From: Fistulifera solaris
Lineage: Eukaryota > Bacillariophyta > Bacillariophyceae > Naviculales > Stauroneidaceae
Length of the DNA: 64,000 nt
Direction: 5' to 3'
Assembly (NCBI GenBank): GCA_030295235.1
Contig: AP026131.1
Coordinates: 186,001 to 250,000 of the forward strand
The position numbers were made by a program, and so were the translations under genes. Positions 32,748-43,888 of the stretch are shown here, piece by piece. Numbering within the stretch: the stretch's first letter is position 1; each line of letters opens with the position of its first letter. The notes beneath the pieces are model-generated. The model was not told the DNA's origin. It saw nothing but the letters and a program-made list of their open reading frames with translations, and did no database searches.

Positions 32748-33468
32748 ATGTTTCTCTCATCATCAGCAAAGCCTCGAGGCTACAGGATTTTCGACAAGTT
32801 AGCTCGAAGTCTGAGCACTCGCCTAAGCGCGGCAGACGTCCAGCTACCAAGACCGCCAGAAAGATTCACTTTGACAGAGAAACAGCACGAAAACGCGTGG
32901 AATGATCTCGTCTACTGCATATCCATGGCGCCGGATACCACTGACTTTCACAAAAATTTCGAAAAGATTTTCAGCAAACCTACAGCGATTATGAAGGAAC
33001 AGCTTTCGCACACGGTCCGAACGTTTGTCGATAACCGGCCTCTTCCCACTACTCTGGATGATGCCCTTCGCCCCACTCGACGTGCCATAGTTATCACCGA
33101 AGCAAAGGCGCCTTTTAAAATTTTTAATGTAAATGAAGCTTGGGAGGAACTTTGTGGTTACAAGTATGTTGAGTGTTACGGAAAAACTCTTGGGTCGATG
33201 GTAAAGGTCAGTAGTTCACCGGTGGCTCGTTTTGAGATATTCTCTTCGTACTCACACATCGATGACAGGTCCTGACACCGATACAAGTGCTGCCACTGGT
33301 CTGATAAGTCAGTTGTTGCAAGGAAATGAAGCGGGAGCTACAATCACAAACTATACGAAACAGGGCCGACGTTTCCGAAATCGCGTCCGCGTCGGCACCT
33401 TGAAGAACGCCGACGGAGAGGTCACACATTTCGTTGGAGTTCTACAGGAGGTCAAGGACGGAATGTAA
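32748..33468 (+). CDS. small PAS-domain protein (LOV-like fold without the LOV cysteine)
   Basis: About 219 residues from two exons. The C-terminal half is a PAS domain: AIVITEAKAPFKIFNVNEAW, ELCGYKYVECYGKTL, then GPDTDTSATGL-like text (GPDTDTSAATGLISQLL), ITNYTKQGRRFRNRVRVGTL and HFVGVLQEV. The order copies LOV domains, but the site of the flavin-binding cysteine (NCRFLQ) reads TLGSMVK, so it is unlikely to be a photoactive LOV domain. An intron of ~62 bp (33207-33268, gtcagt/gacag) separates the halves, but the exon phases miss by one base; an extra G at either splice site restores GPDTD and 220 codons. Ligand and partner unknown. Confidence 0.75.
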
Positions 33469-35415
33469 CTAAGCAATGTATAAATTTAAAATTCAAGTTC
33501 ATGTACGCATTTGTACTTTCAGCGTTCATTATAACTTGCTTGTTCATATAAGAAGGAAAACGAAAACAAAATCCACAAGTAGTAACAACCTGTAAGTGCT
33601 CGATCAATGCTCGCTTCAGTTGCAAAGGGTTCCCTATTTCATTTCGTAGTTGAGAGTGTTTGAAGGTTATTGCTTGTCGATTAAAATCAGCGGAGAACTG
33701 GATGGAGCGACGAGATGCATTACGACAGAAAAGTCCACAATCTTCGTTCACACCAACTCTCAGATGCACTCACGTGCAAATCGAGTCTAGTTTCGCTGCT
33801 ATCTTCAAATAAGCAACTCATGTAGCTATGTAGCTATCCCGCAACCTATTCCAATCGCTTCTTTTGAAACTACACAATGTTTCCGCTGAAATGGCAGCAA
33901 CGAATTTTACAATCCGCAACACAGCAGCCTTGCATGATTTCCCTGTCGAAAGATTGATCAAAGTATATTTAGGAGGGCTATGAACCAATGTGCTGCCAAA
34001 CTGCTCGGCGAATTCTAGTTGAAAAGCCTGCAAGAGGAAAAGCCTCCATCTGTTCTTCTTGACCAGATGTTGCGTGCCCATTCGCTATAGCACATCGGAT
34101 CGGGACGAACATCTCACTCGGGCTGAGCTTCATCAAAGTATGCTTGTGATCCGATCCTTCGGAGTAGCAACTCTATCTTAGTGAATCCATTCGAAGTTTG
34201 ACATGATCACTTGTGGTTTGGTCGTCGAAGACTGCGTTTCTGTAGAAAAGCGTGTAGTCTGGTATAAACATCCTAAAAGATAGTATCGCGCCTCCGGCAC
34301 GTGCAGGTCGCTGTACGGCACGATTGTTGCTTTCGCCGACTTCGCAGGACTTTCATCACCTCGCCGTCCCTTGAGCCTTAAGAGGTGGAGGTCTTCTTTA
34401 ACTCTGATGACGACGACTATATTTGTTGTATGTTGTATTGTGGCAAGGACAGTGCATGCACTCTTTCATCGTGCTGCAAGCACGCATTCGACTGAATCCA
34501 TCCTCACTTTTTCTCCTAAAACATGAAGACAGTTTTGTTGAAGAACTCGATGTCGAGGTTCGAGCGTCCGTTGTTGATTGTTGTTGTGTGACTGTGTGAC
34601 AATCCGTACTCTTGGCATCAAGAAGAAAGAAGAAATAATGAAAGAAATTACTCCGGATCGTTGTGACTATCAAGCAGGAAGTAAGCAGTTCCTGTTTCTG
34701 GGCTTCTTTCCGGTGACGTGGGTGACGCGTGACCAATAAGTGGCATTCATTTTTCGGAGTGACGAACGAAGGAACAAGAAGTTGCGCAAGTAGTAATTCT
34801 TGTTTCAACTTTCTTGCCAATCGAAACGCATAAAGTTCCGCTACGCGAAAGAAGCTTGATGGGCGTGATGCTCTCAGTTTGACGTTCGAACTGCCACGTT
34901 ATTGAAGCACCAAGATTTGGGCTGAAGGCTGAAGCAAATTCGTAGACGAGACTCCGTGGCTTACAGTATTGTCCATTGTCCTCCACCATCGTCACGTATT
35001 GTCGTACTTTAACACTAGACGGAAAAGGTAGACTATGGAGAGTTGTGTGCAGGAAGCCAGTGTTGAAGATGGTATCATGTATCACCATTGCGGTGGACTA
35101 CTGATTTCTATCCCCTGACATGGCTGAGATGTGACGCCCGGAATTACGTGGGCGAAATTTCAATCTGTACTATGGCATTTTAAGTAGTTATGTGGCCGAA
35201 GGCTGACGATGGGTTCTCGTAGAAAAAAGTGAGTCATTTGCATCGAACTGACGACCGTGCGGAGAGTGGAGCGAAAAGTACAACTACCTCTCCATTCAGA
35301 TTTCCTTCAACCCAATCAAAGAGCTCCAAACGAAACCTTTCTAACCTCGTCATTCCGCACGCTTTTCCATCCTTTCAGAAAAAATCACGGCTCAATTATT
35401 TTCTTTAACCTCGCA
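33469..35415. other. 1.9-kb intergenic region upstream of the cyclin
   Basis: I found no gene I can defend. Three minus-strand frames of 87-140 codons (33818-34081, 34398-34820, 34747-35088) overlap poorly and show no domain. Close to the cyclin side, TGACGTGG near 34715 and a CCAAT box near 34732 could be promoter elements, 0.7 kb before the cyclin ATG. Confidence 0.4.
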
Positions 35416-36362
35416 ATGAAAATGCTGCAGGAAGACGATGTATTGATTCTCGAATCAAGAGACAGCGTTCACAAGATGCTCGCTCTTGAAGCATCAATGA
35501 AGTGCGGCGATGGAGAAGAAACCGCGGCTTCAAATGGAGGCGTCAACTCGCTCTGGAGGCAAAAGTTGCTCTCTGGTGCTATCAAGTTGTCGATCATCTC
35601 GAAGAAGAGCGTTCAACCGTTTATGTCGCAATGAGTATTCTTGATCGCTTTTGCTCTGCCTTGCATAGGCGAGCTGAAATGGATGAACACGCTTACGAAG
35701 TTGCCTCGATGACAGCTCTTTTCTTGGCTGTGCGTATTGCCGGGTCTGGCAATCTTGAGATGTCAGAACTGTTACCCATGAGTCGAAAAGGTATTTCATC
35801 ACACGATATTATGCTGACGGGTACATCGATCATCGAAACGCTCGACCTTTCGAAACGCATCCTTACGCCATTCGACTTTATTGCATCTTTGGTGGATCAC
35901 CTTCCGCTATCTCTCAAGGCAAATGCCTCGCGACTTCGTGATTCTGCCTGCTACCTTGCAGAAATGGCTGTATGTGACACTGTCTTGTCTTCCTGCAAAG
36001 CGTCTGAAGTCGCCTTTGTTGCTTTGGTAAATTCCATCGAGGAAATGGTGTCCAAATCGGAAGCCAATGTGTTTGGCTCTTTTGTTGCGAAGGCAACCGA
36101 CATTGTACCCTCTTCTAGCGAAACTGCTCTTATCAGTCGTCGCCTTCGCGGAATCTACCAAAAACAAAGACAGGATTCTCGCCCTCCGAGTGCACAGCAA
36201 GCACAACCTGTGGTTGCGCACGCGCAATCACCTCTGGTCCGCGTAGTATCGGTTGACGACTTACAAGAGTATTCCAAGCAACACTCCGGAATGAAGCGAT
36301 GCCAAAGCGAATACAGCCTGGATGAAGACTATCAAATGAAGCGCTCAAGATACCATGACTAA
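35416..36362 (+). CDS. diatom-specific cyclin (dsCYC-type)
   Basis: About 315 residues after bridging one break. Cyclin box: SLWRQKLLS joined to WCYQVVDHL, STVYVAMSILDRFCSAL, YEVASMTALFLAVRIAGSG, then MLTGTSIIETLDLSKRILTP and a second fold with HLPLSLKANASRLRDSACYL. The WCYQVVD and AMSxLDRF signatures are those of the dsCYC group, which couples cell cycle entry to light or nutrients and binds CDKs. The break is near 35574; a second T joins KLLS to WCYQVVD and gives 316 codons. The C-terminus is Gln/Ser-rich with KRCQSEYSLDEDYQMKRSR, possibly a phosphorylation region. The start is the ATG of MKMLQEDDVL; the open frame continues upstream without a better start. Confidence 0.87.
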
Positions 36363-37141
36363 ATCCCCATCACCATGGATCATGTACATACAAGAGCGAC
36401 CCTTTTCCTCTCTTTTAGAAGATTTTCCTTCACATCAACAGAATCAACCCTTACTGCCTATACTGGGTTATCAATCGATGCCTTCCAAAACCATGACGTC
36501 CAAATTACACTTATTTCGGACGGAAGGCACGTTTAACACTCTCCCCAACTAGAACAACTTGTACAGCAAATAACTTTAAATCACTGTTTCTCAGGAACTT
36601 TCCGGTATATCTTCACGCAAAAAAACTCCTTTGCTCATTTAAAAGGCTATAGAAAGAGACAGCCGTATGCCCATGAAGCCTTAGTTTATCACGGTGCGGA
36701 TAGAGTTCGTGATAGGTGCATACTTGTAGGTGTGACATTCCGGTGTGATTGTGATGTGTTCGATGATGAGAACAGCTCACGATGCGAAACTCCTCTTCTC
36801 TCTAGAGATCGCCGCAACCCGCAACTTCAATGTTCTCTTGTACCGATATGACATTATCAGTTTCCGTTCATCTTATTGTCGCACCGCAAAACCATTGACC
36901 ATTGTGCACCGCACACACGGCCAGATGCATCACCACGTGGAAGTTTCAAAAAGTGATTGCTGGAACTCGCTCGCAAACTTTTGTGCGTCTTTTGCTTTTG
37001 CGAACATCCGACTTGCCCATCAAAACGATCAGATTGATTATTTGACGTACCAACAAGTTCCATTCTTGTACAGTTTAAGAAAGAAAGGCACCGCGGTTGA
37101 CATAGACTTGACTTTGTCATTGAGCGTATTCAAAACAGATC
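36363..37141. other. intergenic, 0.78 kb
   Basis: Frames of up to 184 codons overlap the start of the next gene in another phase and have no protein character. No repeat family member seen. Confidence 0.5.
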
Positions 37142-39484
37142 ATGAGGCTCGAAAAACGATTGCTGGTAGCATTTCTTGCGTCGGCTTGCTCCAACCACGC
37201 TTTGTGGGCCACGGCATCGGCTGGAGGCAACCCGGGAGGCTACGGTTATCAGCCACACAACTACATGCAGCAGCAAGGTTCGAATTGGGGGTCAAATGAA
37301 GTCTCGTATAGTCAACCGACCGATCGCGCTGCCCCATCTCCTCTCCCTGCTGGATGGTCCGAGCATTTCGATCCTTCCTCGGGTCAGCCGTATTATTATA
37401 ACGCAGCTGACGGTACGACAACATGGGATCGTCCACAAGTAACAGTAACAGAAGATAACAACGAATCGAAGGAAGAGGCCGCTTCAGAATATTCAAACTT
37501 TTCTGCAGAGGAATCGCGCCCCTTGCTCGATACCGATGCATCGAATGAGGCGGAGGTAACCGAAGAAAAATTGGCTCAAGAGACCGAGAATGAGCCAACC
37601 TTTCGCGACTACGGTATAGGAGGTGCCAGAGAGGGACAAACTAGCGATTCGGGCAGCGGAGAACAGTCAGTTAGCGAGCAGAAACAAGATGAGACGCAAC
37701 AATCACTCCAAAGATCGTGGGGTGTTCCTCAAGGAAACCAACAGCCGTCAACTGAAGAACAAAATCAAGATTCTGATCACTCGTCTTTTGATGCGTCGCG
37801 TGCAAATCAATTTCAGAATAACAATGCTTACCAGACTGGACAAGAGCAGTTTGCTAACCGTCGTCCTGAACCGCGTCCTTTTCAACCATCGGGGCTGTCA
37901 ACACAGGAATCACAAGGCGATGTTCGAGTCAAACCTTTCGGTCAGGGACCAGGAGAGATGCATGACCAGCGTCCTCAGCAGAGGGATAATTACCACTCGG
38001 TGCACCAGGGAAGTCATTCAGCTCCAGGTAGGCCAAGCTTTCAAGAGGAAACCCGTCCGAAGGAGGAAAAGAAAAGAATCAGATGTTTTGCCGCGTTCGT
38101 TCACACAAAGACCTCCACAACAACACTCAGAATCAGAGTCGATCTCCCAGCGACCGTTGCAGCCGCAACCCGTTGCATCTGCGAATATAACGCAGACAGA
38201 GACACCCAGATATCCGCAAACCTCTGGCCCAGCGTTCGTGCCTAGACAGCCTGTTCCGGGAGCACCATTGCGGCCGCAGCCTACGGCTTTTCAGAGAGAT
38301 TCAGGTTACCCAAGCGGTGGGCAACACCAGGGAGAACGGGTAAACAACGAACAGCTCCAACGAACTACTCCGCCTCCGCAACAGCAGCGGCCGCAACTTC
38401 CTCCTTCCAATACTCAGTCTTCTACACAGCAAAGTCCGTACAATCCGCCACAATACGCGCAAAGGCCTCCATCGGCACATCAGTACGCACCTGGATCGCC
38501 ACAGGGTCAGTATGGCTACGGGCAACAGAATGCCGCAGGTCAAAATCCGTACGGACAGTATCCGAGAGAAAATCCGCAAGCACAGTATGGACAGTACGGA
38601 CAATACGGTCAATACGGACAGTATTCTCAGCAATATGGAGGCCCTTCCCATCAAGGAGGGTCAGGCCAGCTCGTTTCTCAGGAAGAAACAGTGGGCGGAG
38701 CTTTGCGAGGGCCTTCGGAAGTGCCTGGCAAGGACTAGTTGGTTTTGGTAATCGAACCATGACGGCGGTAGAAAGTGCCAAGAATACTGTTGTGTCGGGT
38801 GCCCGAGAAGCCACGCAAACAATTTCATCAACAAGCTCAAGTAAGTAAATCGTGAACGACTCCATTGATAAGCCTTGCACATTCTCATAATATTCTGCAG
38901 ATTTGCTGACCCACGCGAAGGGAACGTTGAGTTCTGTTTTCGAAGGGGGAAGTGATTCAGCGGCTGATCAATACTCGTTGACTGGTCGTTATGGAACTCC
39001 TCCTGCATCGGGTTATGGTGCACAGTCACAGGGTCAGCCCTATTCAGGCTACCCTTATCAGCAGCAACCACGACCACAAGGTCAAGGCTACCCGCCTCAA
39101 GGACAATATCCACCGCAGGGCCAGTATCCTCCGCAGGGTAACTATCCTCCTTCGGGAAAATACCCTCCTACCGGTCAATACCCTCCTGGATACAACCCAC
39201 CGCAACCCCGTGATGACCCCCCTTACCCTCAAGCGCAGCAAGAACAACGGCCGCCCCACGGACGCCCTATGCAAAATCAATGGCAGCAGCCTCCTGGGTA
39301 TCCTGGTCAGCAAACTGGCGAATCACGGCAGCAGCCCCCTTTGCAGCAACGAGGTGTTCCGTATCCCCAACAGCGCCGCAATCCTGGTCCCGGCGACCGG
39401 CCACCCCAACAGCAACAACAACCACAAGGACAACAAGCCCAGGATCCTTGGCAACATCCTGGCTTAGGCCCAGATGGGTTTTAA
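37142..39484 (+). CDS. secreted or ER WW-domain protein, Gln/Pro/Tyr-rich
   Basis: About 760 residues after bridging two breaks. A signal peptide (MRLEKRLLVAFLASACSNHA) precedes one WW domain: LPAGWSEHFDPSSGQPYYYN then TTTWDRP. A long Gln/Glu/Ser region follows, then Pro/Gln-rich text with a QYGQYGQYGQYGQ run, a short ordered segment (GLVGFGNRTMTAVESAK, TLSSVFEGGSDSAADQY), and tandem YPPQGQYPPQG units to the end. An intron of 60 bp is at 38841-38900. Breaks: an extra A in the GAAAAGAAAAG run near 38067-38075, and a missing G near 38693. After correction the length is 761 codons. WW domains bind proline motifs, so self-interaction with the tail is conceivable. Function unknown. Confidence 0.75.
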
Positions 39485-39526
39485 AGTTGAACTATAGCGA
39501 GATTAATTCCAAAGTGCTCTATAATA

Positions 39527-40740
39527 CTACAGTTGGGAAATTATAAGTACCAAAGCTTTCTCCGAAGCTTTTGTCATATCCGATTCTAGTTCGAATGTCT
39601 TTGTGAATTTAGAAGGGTTGCTACGAACTGTGTCTTCCATAGAGGATGAATGCAGACTGGGTATGTATGCATGGGAACAAGCCATTGCCATTTCAATGTC
39701 ATTGTCGTCATCGCAAATACAAACGGTGTCGGAGAGCAGCTCGTTTTCGCTAGTAGGAGCAGGATATACATTTTTAGCCAGATATTCACAGCTGCATGCA
39801 TAATACTTAGTAAGCGATCAAAATATAAATAGACGAGATGCTTGTGATACTCTTACCAGTTCTTCTTGCCAGAAGCGGCAGGATAAAAGTCGATGGCACC
39901 TAAATTGGTACTCGTGGCAAGACCGGGCGGGCAGGAAATCTTCCCGTTCAATAAGTCATCGAAAAAATTTTGTCCTTGTTTGTTTTGCTGGCTCTTATGT
40001 ATCCTAAAGCATGTTGAATAGCTGTTGCAATCAATCACCAGACCTTTACGCTCCAAGCTTGCTGCAAATTCCCATAACAACCCAGATCGTTGAGAGATGG
40101 GGACGGGATCTTCGGTTTGTTCGTAAGCCAGTTCATTACCGATAAAACCCTCTTTACCAGCAGCGCTTTCGTCTTCCCAACGTTTGCGCCATTCCAAATC
40201 TTCTTGCAAACCAAAATTCTCCAACATTTCGGCCCCTTCATATTGCACAGGTTCACATGTAAATTGCCCGTTGACAGGAGATACGCGATAGAAGATACGT
40301 CCTCCAGCTTCTGTGCAGTAAGCGTCTGCTACCGGTAAAAAAGAGAGTCGACTGATCAAAGTGGAAGTGCGCATGCCACTGATCAGCACCAATTTGACAC
40401 CTCGATTGCGGAGTTCTTGGGCGTACAACAAGGTTCGCGCCGATATGACGCCTCTCGTCCCCGTCGCACTCGGCGGTAAGTGCAGAATAGATTCCGAGTG
40501 TTCACGTGCATAGTGCTCAGGATCTTTCGGATAATGAATAAGCGTTCCGTCTAGATCACTGAAGACAATGCGAATGCGTGGCTTTACGACATTGGGGTTG
40601 CTGTAGCTTGTCGTCATTTTGTGAATTGTTGAAAGCTGTTCGGTGATGCTGCTGGCAGCGGCCAATCGGCTGATAAGACTATTAGAAACAAGAAATAAGC
40701 AGAAGAATAGCATTCTCCTGCAGGAATAGTATCTATTCAT
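39527..40740 (-). CDS. HAD-superfamily phosphatase (sucrose-phosphatase/Cof-like)
   Basis: Two exons give 382 residues. A membrane or signal segment (MLFFCLFLVSNSLISRLAAA) precedes the HAD core: IVFSDLDGTLIHYPKDP with nucleophile D62 and D64, LVLISGMRTSTLISRL (motif II), and a cap with CTEAGGRIFYRV. A reading that stops at 39853 loses motif IV. An intron at 39792-39856 (gtaagag/catgcag, 65 bp) joins GKKN to a second exon with CEYLAKNVYPAP and TVCICDDDNDIEMAMACSHA, the missing magnesium-binding motif. Phase and length (383 codons) agree. It ends 42 bp from the convergent WW gene. The sugar- or nucleotide-phosphate substrate is unknown; a secretory or plastid location is possible. Confidence 0.88.
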
Positions 40741-40848
40741 TCATAGACTAGACTACGTCGTTCTTGTGTTTGCCTTGAAATGGAAACAAAAAGATGTTTT
40801 TATGAAGGTCCAAATTTTACTGTAGAACCAAAAGTAGCCGACCTTTTT

Positions 40849-41089
40849 CACGACTGCAATTCAGTCATGAGTTAAGATTATACCGAGACGGGCTGCTGCC
40901 TCATTTCGCATCTTTCCGCGAACTTATTATTCTTCCATTGTCGCGCTTGGCATAACGCGATCTTCTGCAGCGGTTTTAATGCAAACAGTGATTATTTTCG
41001 TCGATACGGCTCGAGAAGCGTTGTTTGCCGAATTTACTATAGCTCGAAGTGTTGGTTCTAGGAAGCCACGACTGCAATCCAGTCATAAA
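40849..41089 (-). repeat. one ~220-bp module bounded by ATGACTG-family palindromes
   Basis: ACGACTGCAATTCAGTCATG at 40850 and ACGACTGCAATCCAGTCAT at 41068 bound a 218-bp body that contains TTTACTATAGCTCGAAGTGT at 41034, the same inner word as in the 23.4-kb copy. The body otherwise is diverged. The 40741-41326 gap holds nothing else I recognise. Confidence 0.7.
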
Positions 41090-41326
41090 CCAAAAAGATC
41101 ATGATGATTCAATTAATGATAAATTCTTACGTCTAATGGGACTAAATTCAATTCAGCCCAGCTTCAACCAAGAATCTAATTCACATTTACAATCGAAACT
41201 GTTGATAGCTCCTATCGCTTTTGTAAGAGCATGCTGCAGTTGAAAATTGAGAGGATTCGATGGGACCTTCATATAAAAAAGAGCCACTCAATGGACCAGC
41301 ATTCTAAACAAAATATGAAACGGATC

Positions 41327-41951
41327 TCAAGCTAAATTTGTGTCGAGAAGAAGACAGAGTCGACAGGCTGGCGCGCAATTCGGAAGCATGAACAACCGGT
41401 TCGTTTCACATTCTCCTATAATATCAGAGAAAGAGTTAGTCGATAGAGAATTACTACATTAGCCATGCTAGCGTACGAACCTATATGCGTCCAAAAAGCG
41501 CAGAGCTCATTACGATTGCGACTGGAAATAAGTTAAGAGTTACTGTCAGGCAAAAATTGCGGCTCATAATTTACAGCTCCTAATCATCACAGACGTACCA
41601 ATATTGACGCACTTCGCGGTATTCCGGGTTAGACAGCACTTCTCCGTAATAATAAGCATCCATAGCATTCAGCACCTTCTGGATGCCCCTTCGTTCGAGT
41701 TCCGTTCCATCTACTCGTTGCGGAAGTCCAGTATCCATTTCTTGATATGTGTCGGGGTCAAAGTGCTTTCTCACATCCATGGGATCATCCGAGCAGATAT
41801 AGGAGGTTGGCGATGTATCGACGCAATAACGGGCGTCCTGTGGAATGACATGCGCATGTTCCAGCGCTTTATTACGCTCTTCGCGAGCGGTGACATGCAC
41901 GTTGAACAAAGTCAACAGAAGTGTTGTTTTTAGTATTTTTATCGGGGTCAT
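41327..41951 (-). CDS. secreted protein with C-terminal ShK-type six-cysteine domain
   Basis: Three exons (41599-41951, 41481-41521, 41327-41415) with introns of 77 and 65 bp keep phase and give 160 residues. A signal peptide (ILKTTLLLTLFNVHVTA) is followed by a region with DVRKHFDPDTYQEMDTGLPQ and a helix (RRGIQKVLNAMDAYYYGEVL). Splicing then builds YCRNRNELCAFWTHIGECET and MLPNCAPACRLC, which is the cysteine order of ShK domains as found at the end of many secreted algal proteins, often with prolyl 4-hydroxylases. The middle exon has only 41 nt. The intron 2 donor is GTTCGT, as in one phosphoglucomutase intron. Secreted or wall role inferred; no enzyme domain is present. Confidence 0.82.
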
Positions 41952-42034
41952 TTTTGACAAATCATTTATCTGTAATCCCTGCGATGATTTATACTGAATC
42001 GCACTGAAGCTAGTTATAAGCTCTAGAATGGCGA

Positions 42035-42259
42035 TCAGTTTTGGAAACAAGGATATTGGTAGCAATAACAAGAAAAGCTTAATGCAAGTTTATCATGACG
42101 GTGTTTATTGCGATTGACGATACTTGCGATCAAAATGTTTTTCAATAACTCAATATCCGGGTCTTCCTTCAGCGATAATTTTCCTACGGGGGCAACGTAT
42201 TTCAGGCGTAGAACTTCAAACCATTGCAACTTGTCTCTTTCCCATTGCTTTGACGACAT
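42035..42259 (-). CDS. possible small hypothetical protein
   Basis: A 74-residue frame starting MSSKQWERDKLQWFEVLRLK and containing KEDPDIELLKNILIASIV. The first 55 residues look like a soluble helical protein; the last 18 (SFSCYCYQYPCFQN) do not, so a splice or break near NRNKHRHD is possible. It lies 83 bp upstream of the ShK-domain gene on the same strand. No known family. It could also be chance. Confidence 0.35.
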   Translation of the reverse strand: MSSKQWERDKLQWFEVLRLKYVAPVGKLSLKEDPDIELLKNILIASIVNRNKHRHDKLALSFSCYCYQYPCFQN

Positions 42260-42379
42260 CACGACCTCGGTTCTGGTTTATGGGTATGCCCCATCTACTT
42301 CGATGACATCAAGAGTATCGTTCGAGGCAAAATGGACTTAGTAATGTGTGGTCGATGTTTTCATACTCCTACACTTAAG

Positions 42380-42405
42380 ACTCATGACTGAATTCCAGTC
42401 GTGAC
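42380..42405. repeat. single ATGACTG-family palindrome
   Basis: CTCATGACTGAATTCCAGTC at 42381 followed by GTG is a well-kept member of the family, here without a clear partner. The surrounding gap 42263-42654 also has TACCTGGTG near 42512. Confidence 0.6.
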
Positions 42406-42654
42406 GAATTTCAGCAATTTTTCAATCATCTAGACTTATATCGTTTGCAACTACTTTCAAGGATGAATGCGAATGAGCTGACCAGGCATAACAGTTATGG
42501 CCGCAATAGTATACCTGGTGCAGTTTCATATATCCAATGCGCTAAAATGAAATTTACATTCAGCCAACGTTGCCAGCCGAACATTATTTACTTTTAGCTT
42601 TACAAAAGAACCACAAACATTAGAATTGCTCAGACAACAAATCCTGGAATTAAA

Positions 42655-43261
42655 TTACCATTTACGAAAGTGTTTCTTGTTTACTTGATAGTTTTTGTCC
42701 ATGAGCTCGGGCGGGATACCAAATCGACTGAAAATCTTCACGGAAAAATGTCGGAAATAGGCATGTCGACCAAAGATAGTCCCCACAAAGACGAGCAAAG
42801 TAGCATAGACGGGAGAAATGATGATAAAGGTACAAATTCGGTACGACCAGGGGCCCTCAAGCATACTTCCTTTGATACCCAAGCCATCACTCACCGCAGG
42901 ACGAACGAGCTGACAAAGTAATACGGTCGAGACGTCACGGGCGTGAGTTTGGAGAAAAAGGTGACTTCAAGTATGCTATACCATCTTGTAGCTTGCTTAC
43001 CATCATAGTCGATGATCCTGTGATTCCAAACACTGCGCATATTAACGCCATCTCACGATACCAAGCAAAGGTTCCACGCTGTGGCATCTCTTTGGGAGCT
43101 ATATATCTTTGCCACATAGATAACGGCGTTTTACTGCTGTTGTTTGAGTCACTGGCCGGTGTGTTAAAACGGCGTCTCCATAAACTTTTATTCACCAAAT
43201 TCCCGCGATGCAGACAGCTGAGCGTGCGAGGTAGAAGAGTTCGCTGAAACAATGTGGTCAT
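42655..43261 (-). CDS. DUF6787-type membrane protein
   Basis: Two exons (43001-43261, 42655-42909) with a 91-bp intron (gtaagc/tgtcag) give 171 residues. The N-terminus is rich in Arg and Ser and may be a mitochondrial presequence (MTTLFQRTLLPRTL, LWRRRFNTPAS). The core reads WYREMALICAVFGITGSSTM, joined by splicing to MLVRPAV, then GPWSYRICTFIIISPVYATL, GTIFGRHAYFRHFSVKIFSR and FGIPPELMD. Two membrane helices are likely. The pattern is one I know as DUF6787, conserved in diatoms and other eukaryotes; its biochemical role is unknown. A mitochondrial inner membrane location is inferred only from the presequence. Confidence 0.85.
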
Positions 43262-43469
43262 AATTTTTTGGCCTGCGAAATAATGATACGCTAAAGAGAA
43301 AACTCTGAATTGAATCTAATCTTTCTTTTAGAATGTGTTTGACTAAAAAAAGAGGTCTACAATAGATTGTCAACACCGATCAACTTCATCGCATCATCGC
43401 AAATGTTTTCGTTTTCTCCACTTTTCTTATATAAGGGAACATATATTAATGATAGTTAGTTTGGTATAG

Positions 43470-43583
43470 GAACGACCATACTACGATGACAGCACCGCTT
43501 CCCGTCTGCTCAGCGAAGTTAAGCATCGTCAGGCCCGGTTAGTACTACGGTGGGGGACCACGTTGGAATCCCGGGTGTTGTTC
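43470..43583 (+). rRNA. 5S ribosomal RNA
   Basis: About 114 nt that match eukaryotic 5S rRNA: CCATACTACG near the 5' end, CGAAGTTAAGCATCGTCAGG (helix II/III loop and internal control region), GGTTAGTACTACGGTGGGGG, and CCCGGGTGTTGTTC closing helix I against GAACGAC at the start. A T-rich run (TTCTTTTGTTTCTTTT) directly after is a pol III terminator. It stands alone between protein genes, not in an rDNA array. Exact ends may differ by a few bases. Confidence 0.93.
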
Positions 43584-43888
43584 TTTTGTTTCTTTTGAAA
43601 CTCAGCTCTTTTCTCAGCTCGAATCTATTGGCAATTGGAGCTAGTGACTACTCGATGGTTTTGTTCGAGGCAAAGACGGCACTTAATTGATCGCTTGGCT
43701 GCAGCTAATCCATCTAAACTATCCCAGTTGAGTTTACTGCTTTTTAGTGAGATTGAATATACGTGCTCTATAAAAGTTGTCTTTAGTGTCTACTGCGTGT
43801 CGCTTTTTGTTTCCAGAAAATGTTTGATGGTATACATAGGATGATATGAAATAAATTGCATGTCACAACATGCGTCATTTGCGTTCAG
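43584..43888. other. 5S downstream flank
   Basis: 305 bp after the 5S gene. Apart from the T-rich terminator at its start, no gene or repeat is recognised; a 69-codon plus-strand frame at 43635 lacks protein character. Confidence 0.5.

Noticed and set aside
33818-34081. 87-codon minus-strand frame
   Set aside because: ATG start but no recognised family and no support from context.
34398-34820. 140-codon minus-strand frame
   Set aside because: Ser/Thr/Gln-rich, overlaps the 34747-35088 frame, no family features.
34747-35088. 113-codon minus-strand frame
   Set aside because: It looks mildly protein-like but has no domain, no neighbouring exon that I can join and an unclear end. Left unannotated.
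36745-37299. 184-codon plus-strand frame
   Set aside because: Overlaps the WW gene start in another phase and lacks any domain.
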